64,000 nt of DNA from Solanum dulcamara (taxonomy: Eukaryota; Streptophyta; Magnoliopsida; Solanales; Solanaceae). The DNA lies in contig NC_077242.1 in assembly GCF_947179165.1 (NCBI RefSeq), positions 33,787,097-33,851,096 of the forward strand, in the 5' to 3' direction. The notes beneath the pieces are model-generated. The model saw nothing but the letters and a program-made list of their open reading frames with translations, was not told the origin of the DNA and ran no database searches. A program made the position numbers and the translations under genes. Numbering within the stretch: the stretch's first letter is position 1; every line of letters starts with the position of its first letter. Positions 59,096 through 64,000 of the stretch are shown here, in pieces.

Positions 59096-60130
59096 ACATC
59101 CCTCCAAGAAGACCACCATTTCCAAGGGGAAATAATGTTAATGAGGCCCAAGCTCCTCAGGCTCCTTAAGACAATAGTCCCCTACTGGACCAAGTGACCA
59201 CTGCGGAGTTCCATACTGCTATTACTATGCTAGCCCAAGTTGTGAAATATCAAGGGGTTGTAGATCCTCCTAATTTTCCCACTCCAGCTTTGAGGGTAAG
59301 TGACTTTGAAAGAATGAACCCTCCGAAGTTTCATGGCTTAAAGGTTGACGAGGATCCTCAAGAATTTATTAATGAGGTATACAAAATAGTGAGCATAATG
59401 GGGGTGTTGTCATAGGAGAATGCTGAGTTGGCGGCTTACCAACTCAAAAGTGTGAATCAAGTATGGTATACTCAATAGAAGATGAGGAGGGTGGACGAAG
59501 GACCTATTTAATGGGAAACCTTCAAAATTGCTTTCCTTGATCACTTTTTCCCTTTTGACCTAAGGGAATCTAATGTATTGGAGTTCATAATCTTTGATAA
59601 GGCAACATGGAAATGAGGGACTATGCCCTAAAATTCACTAAGCTCTCCAAATATGCTCCTTCATTGCTTGCCAACCCACATTCCCAAATGAGTAAATTCA
59701 TATCGAGAGTATCTGATTTGGTTGCTAAGGTGTGCCGAATTGCAATGCTTATCAAGGAGATGGATATATCTTGGCTTATGACTTTTTCCAAATAAATGGA
59801 AGGAGAGAAACTCAAGGACATGAGAATGAGAGAGTTCGAGAGAGCCTAGTAAAAAGGTAGGTTCTCACATGCTAAGTCTGGTGGTGGTTGTGGCCATTCT
59901 CATCAAGGCCAAAGTTTGGGAAAGAAGTTTTTGAATAATAGTGTTCCATACCCTAAGGCTCAAGGAGGAGGTGCAAATGCTACTAACTCTTCATTTCCCA
60001 AATGTGCAAGGTGTGGAAAGAATCATGAAGAGTGATGTTTGATGGGAATTGATGCTTTCTTTTAATATGGCAAAATGGGACATACTCAATCCGAATGCCC
60101 TCACGCTACCAATGATAACAAAGAAGGTCA
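59096..60130 (+). pseudogene. gag: Element D gag, broken
   Basis: The frame begins PPRRPPFPRGNN but its ATG is lost. The gag domain follows (FERMNPPKFHG, DEDPQEFINEVYKI, ELAAYQLK, then MEMRDYALKFTKLSKYAPSL). Zinc knuckle text near 60004-60105 reads CARCGKNHEE then a stop, and later YGKMGHTQSEC, where the first Cys of the second knuckle are lost. Stops lie at about 59170, 59413, 59478 and 59508, with frameshifts near 59600 and 59795. Confidence 0.87.
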
Positions 60131-60259
60131 TCCTCAAGTATAAGTTACTCAAGGTGGCCAAGCTCCAAAAGGTACTCATGCTCAACCTAAGGGTGGTCAA
60201 CACAACAATCAGTTCTTTGCTCTTTATGGTAAGCAGAAGGTGGAAGAGATTTCTGATGT

Positions 60260-60640
60260 TGTTACTAGTATGTTATGGGTCTTTTACTTTGATGTTTATT
60301 CCTTGCTTGATCCGGGTACAAATTTTTCCTTTATTACTCATTATGTGTCTATGAGGTTTGATGTTAGCCCCAAAAATATTGATGGAACTTTTGTCTATTT
60401 ATACTCCCTTAGGTGAGTCAGTTATGGATAAAAGGGTCTATAGAAAGTGTCCCATGTCAGTTTTGCATAAGGTTATCCCTTGTGATCTTATTGAACTTGA
60501 CATGATCGATTTTGATATTATTCTTTGTATGGATTAGTTACATGCCTATTATGTTTTCATATGTTGTAGAACCCGAGTGGTCAAATTATAGTTTCCTAAT
60601 AAGCCTATCCTTTAGTGGAAGGGTAATGATTCAGTGGTTA
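60260..60640 (+). pseudogene. pro: Element D aspartic protease, broken
   Basis: Active-site text LLDPGTNFSFITHYV near 60303-60350, a DPGT variant of the DPGST motif in A, then several stops (for example in the segment matching [15 protein letters not shown], near 60500-60540). Confidence 0.8.
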
Positions 60641-60699
60641 AGGGTCAATTCTCTTAATGTCTTAAGGCCTGAAAAATAATTTCCAAAGGGTCTATCTAT

Positions 60700-61344
60700 C
60701 CTTAGCTTGAGTCAATTTTAGTGGTTAATGAATTTCTGGAAGTTTTTCCCGAGCATCTACCAGGCATTCCTCTTGAAAGGGAAATAGACTTCGGTATAGA
60801 TGTCCTTCTCGATACATAGCCTATCTCTATTCCTCCTTACCATTGGCTCTGGTGGAACTTAAGAAGTTGAAAGAAGAATGGAAGGATTTGTTGGATAAGG
60901 GTCTTATAAGAACGAGCATTTCACCTTGGGGTGCTCCCGTGTTATTTATAAGGAAGAAAGATGGGTCACTCTGCATATGTATAGATTATCACCAACTGAA
61001 CAAGGTCACAATCAAGAATAAGTATCCCATCCCAAGGATTGATGACTTATTTGATCAACTTCAATCATTTAAGAAAGTGAGGAAGAGCATCCCAATCATT
61101 TGAGGATTGTGTTACAAATTCTCAAAGACCAACAGTTGTATCCAATGTTTAAAAAATGTGACTTTTGGCTAAGGTTGGTTGATTTTCTTTGTCAAATTAT
61201 TTCTGTAGAAGGAATTATGGTTGATCCAAAGAAGATAGAAGCTGTCAAGAATTGGCCTAGACCATTGCGTCCACTGATATTCAAAGTTTTCTAGGCTTAG
61301 CCAGTTATTATAGACAGTTTGTGGAAGATTTCTCTTTCATTGCA
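60700..61344 (+). pseudogene. pol: Element D reverse transcriptase with core deletion
   Basis: The N-terminal part is well preserved (60843-61060; [49 protein letters not shown]). Text then jumps near 61070 to [16 protein letters not shown]. About 240 bp are missing relative to A (about 12817-13055), which covers [18 protein letters not shown] and the catalytic FIDD. RT is therefore certainly inactive. Confidence 0.9.
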
Positions 61345-61392
61345 TGCTACCAAAAGATAGAAAGGGGAACCGACTCCTTCCTTTCTTGCGGA
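61345..61392 (+). other. 48-bp in-frame insertion in element D pol
   Basis: Between the codons matching SIA and PL of the RT connection there are 48 extra bases, starting TGCTACCAAAAGATAG. They are absent at the same place in A (13320-13345) and J. The insertion adds 16 codons without a stop and is GC-richer than its surroundings. Its origin is unknown; filler DNA from break repair is likely. Confidence 0.65.
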
Positions 61393-61429
61393 GCGCCTTT
61401 TGACTGCTTTGACTAAAAAGAAGGTAAAA

Positions 61430-61990
61430 TTCCAATAGTCCAAGATAGGTGAGAAAAGTTTCCAAGAGTTGAAGGATAGACTTATCTCCGCTCCAATATT
61501 GACTTTATTAAAAGTTTCTGATGGGTTTGTTGTATATTATGATACTTCACAATTCAATCTTGGTTGTGTCCTAATGCAAAATGGCAAAGTGATAGCTTAT
61601 GCTTCATGGCAACTCAAGGTACATGATAAGAATTACCCAACTCATGATTTGGAATTGGTTGTGGTGGTATTTGCTTTGAAATTATGGAGACATTATCTTT
61701 ACGGTGTCCATGTGGATGTTTTCACTCATCACAAGAGTTTGTGATATGTATTCACTCAAAAGGACTTGGACCTTCGATAAAGAAGATGGCTTGAACTTCT
61801 AAAAGATTATGATATGAGTGTTTTATACCATCTGGGTAAGGCGAATGTCGATGCCGATGCTGTCAGTAGATTGTGTTTCCCATGTTAATAATGAGAAGAA
61901 AGAGTAACTTTAGGATGTGCACAGGTTAGCCCATTTGGGTATACAATTTGTTGATTCAGAAACTGGTGGTGTTATGTGTAAAATGGTTTT
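61430..61990 (+). pseudogene. pol: Element D RNase H, broken
   Basis: Open at 61469-61741: [20 protein letters not shown] (first Asp kept), [20 protein letters not shown] (Glu kept), then TH in place of the TDH of the third carboxylate (VFTHHKSL). The segment after 61744 ([12 protein letters not shown], then a frameshifted ADALSRL) continues to the linker. Confidence 0.87.
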
Positions 61991-61999
61991 GAATCATCT

Positions 62000-62960
62000 C
62001 TTGTGGTGGATGTAAAGGCAAATCAAGATAATGATCCTATTGTTGTAAAATTAAAGAAAGCAATTGCTAAAAAAGCCATTGTGGCTTTCTCTCAAAGGGG
62101 AGATGGTATTTTGAGATATCAGGGCCGATTGTGTGTGCCAAATGTAAATGGTTTGAAAGATATGATACTATCCGAAGCTCATAGTTCGCGGTATTCTATT
62201 CATCCTGGTTCCACAAAGATGTACCAAGATTTGAGAGAAGTGTATTAGTGGAATGGCATGAAAAGGGATATAACAGAATTTGTGGCTAAGTGTTCCAATT
62301 GTCAACAAGTTAAAGTTGAGCATAAAAAACTGGGAGGTTTGGCTTAAGACATTGAGATTCCTACCTGAAAGTGGGAAGCCTCGAATATGGACTTTATTAC
62401 AGGTTTGCCTCATACTAATGGGCAACATGATTCCATTTAGGTGATTGTTGACCGAATGACTAAATCAGCTTATTTTCTTCCTGTTAAGACTTCATGTTCA
62501 GCCGAGGACTATGTTCGATTGTATATCCGATAGTTGGTGAAGTTCATGGTGTTCCACTGTCTATCATTATTGATCAAGGTACTTAGTTCTGGAGATCTTT
62601 CCAAAAGGGTCTAGGTACCCAAGTGAAGCTTAATACAACTTTTGATCCATAAAAGAATAGTAAGGCTGAATGCACCGTTCAGACCTTAGAGGATATGTTG
62701 AGAGCATGGTGATCTATTTTAAAGGAAATTAGGAGAAACATTTGTCGTTAATAGAGTTTGCTTATAATAACAGTTATCACTCTAGCATTGAGATGGCTCC
62801 ATTTGAGGCTTTGTATGGTAGGCGGTGTAGATCCCTTATTGAATGATTTGAGGTAGGTAAAGCTGCTTTGATAGGACCTAAGTTGGTATTTGAGGCTATG
62901 GAGAAAGTTAGACTCATTAGAGAAAGGTGGAAAATGGCCCAGATCCAACAAAAGTCCTAT
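62000..62960 (+). pseudogene. pol: Element D integrase, broken
   Basis: The H2C2 finger is intact by eye ([20 protein letters not shown] at about 62177-62240, then CSNCQQVKVEH near 62290). The DDE core: Asp in VIVDRMTKSAYF (about 62445), the second region reads IIIDQGT with Asp kept, and the Glu position reads AECTVQTLEDML near 62665, so Glu is kept. Stops occur near 62246, 62347, 62439, 62534 and 62585, with frameshifts. Confidence 0.87.
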
Positions 62961-63430
62961 TCAGATATGAGGAGAAGAGAACTCGAATTTGAAGTTAACA
63001 ATTAGGTTTACTTGAAAATTTCACCCATGAAGGGTGTGATGCATTTCTTTAAGAAAGGGAAGTAAGTCCCCACTATGTTGGCCGATATTAGATTTTAAGG
63101 AGAATTGAGAAAGTGGCTTATGAGTTGGATTTACCTCTAGATTTGGCATCGATGCATCCGGTGTTTCATGTGTCATAATTGAGGAAGTTTGTTGGTGATC
63201 CTAGATCCATTGTTCCATTAGACAACGTCAAGGTTAAGAAGGGTCTTTCTTATGAAGAGGTTCTAGTTGAGATTTTGGACCGGCAAGTTAGAAGATTGAG
63301 AAATAAGGAGGTAGCTTCAATTAAAGTATTATGAAGGAATTAAGAGGTTGAGGGTGCTACATGGGAGATTGAAGCTGATATGATGTCCTGATATCCTCAT
63401 CTCTTTCCTTCTATTCCTAGTTGATTTATT
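62961..63430 (+). pseudogene. pol: Element D integrase C-terminus and chromodomain, broken
   Basis: KISPMKGVMHFFKKGK, then ELDLPLDLASMHPVFHVS, then the chromodomain: EEVLVEILDRQVRRLRNKEV, ASIKVL, EGATWEIEADMM, YPHLFPS. A few stops are present but the domain is collinear to its end near 63420. This is the most complete chromodomain in the window. Confidence 0.88.
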
Positions 63431-63655
63431 TAGCTCCTTCATGAACCAACCAACCCAAATCATGCATTTCAGTTATTTTCATGGTGACATATGCATTTCT
63501 TTTCACGAAATGAGTTTTAAAGTTATGTTTTTCCTTGAGATTGAAGATATTTTGTTTTATGCATTTTCGAGATGCTTTGCATTCATGTTAGGCTGTTATG
63601 TTCCTTTCTCAGTTCATTCATGCTAGCTTGAATCCTATTTGAGGACAAATATTTC

Positions 63656-63669
63656 TAAGGGGGAGATAT
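63656..63669 (+). other. Polypurine tract of element D
   Basis: AAGGGGGAGATAT lies directly before the 3' LTR start TGTAAGACC, after TTTGAGGACAAATATTTCT. It is the same tract, inverted, as in J. Confidence 0.85.
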
Positions 63670-64000
63670 TGTAAGACCGCGAAATCTAAAAATTCAGGAA
63701 ATAAGGATCAAAACATGAAAATTGATAAAAGCTATAGTTTTGGCACTAAATGACGACCATGGAGTCCATCATGGGCCATGGTGAGCACCACGCCTCGTGG
63801 TGAGCCACTATGGTGGTGACCCTGAAGTTCAGTTTATAAAATGAGGTCTACGACAGGACACTATGGACCGTGGTGAGCACCATGGGCTATGAAGCCTTCC
63901 GTGGTGACCCCTCCCCTAAAGCGTCAAAACTTGACACCAAAGCAAGAACCACAATTGGCCACCACAGGCCGTGGAATGTTTCACGGACCTAGTGATCTAC
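63670..64000 (+). repeat. 3' LTR of element D, cut by window end
   Basis: The first 331 bp of the LTR, matching 52989-53320 with scattered differences. Confidence 0.9.

Noticed and set aside
1..64000. Host protein-coding exons or tRNA genes
   Set aside because: All recognisable protein text is gag-pol; the tRNA-like matches are 12-base primer sites only.

Overview
The window is plant nuclear DNA made almost entirely of nested and rearranged LTR retrotransposons. I found no host gene, tRNA, rRNA or CRISPR array. Every recognisable protein fragment belongs to a Ty3/gypsy chromovirus: a gag with CCHC knuckles, an aspartic protease of the DPGST type, RT, RNase H, an integrase with an H2C2 finger and DDE core, and a C-terminal chromodomain. 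Every primer binding site (PBS) matches the 3' end of initiator tRNA-Met. Long LTRs (1.7 to 3.6 kb), the chromodomain and the DPGST protease suggest the Tekay/Del group. The overall look suggests pericentromeric heterochromatin of a Solanaceae species, but the species and family are inference from memory and were not tested.

Layout. (1) 1-24252: a tandem array LTR - internal - LTR - internal - LTR of a non-coding, LARD-like element (LTR about 2.7-2.9 kb, internal about 3.05 kb). Its middle LTR is split by element A. (2) 7527-18398: element A, structurally complete, with two LTRs of about 2.85 kb, a 5-bp target duplication GTGTG, PBS, polypurine tract and full-length but heavily stopped gag-pol. 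(3) 24253-30229: element E (minus strand), a chimera of a LARD-type leader joined to RT-RNase H-integrase with no gag or protease. (4) 30452-33280: element F (plus strand), an LTR plus the start of gag. Its LTR forms a 1.7-kb-arm inverted repeat with that of E. (5) 33281-37699: a second LARD-type LTR and part of its leader. (6) 37700-43115: element G, a minus-strand LARD with an internal deletion and a truncated 5' LTR. (7) 43116-48362: fragments of older elements (H and the LTR pieces K and I). (8) 48363-52988: element J (minus strand), 3' LTR plus pol, with gag deleted. (9) 52989-64000: element D (plus strand), whose 5' LTR carries a minus-strand solo LTR (54407-58034). Its gag-pol has lost the RT core, and its 3' LTR runs off the window.

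How the parts relate. The non-coding LARDs share with the coding elements the LTR termini, the PBS, about 110 bp of leader just after the PBS, and about 30 bp before the polypurine tract. That is what a non-autonomous element mobilised in trans by a chromovirus would be expected to keep. The most interesting signals are this shared leader, a polypurine-tract duplicate inside the LARD, a two-hairpin module present in most LTRs of either family, a G-box repeat promoter, a 41-bp minisatellite with variable copy number, and a stop-codon spectrum that looks like a record of cytosine methylation.
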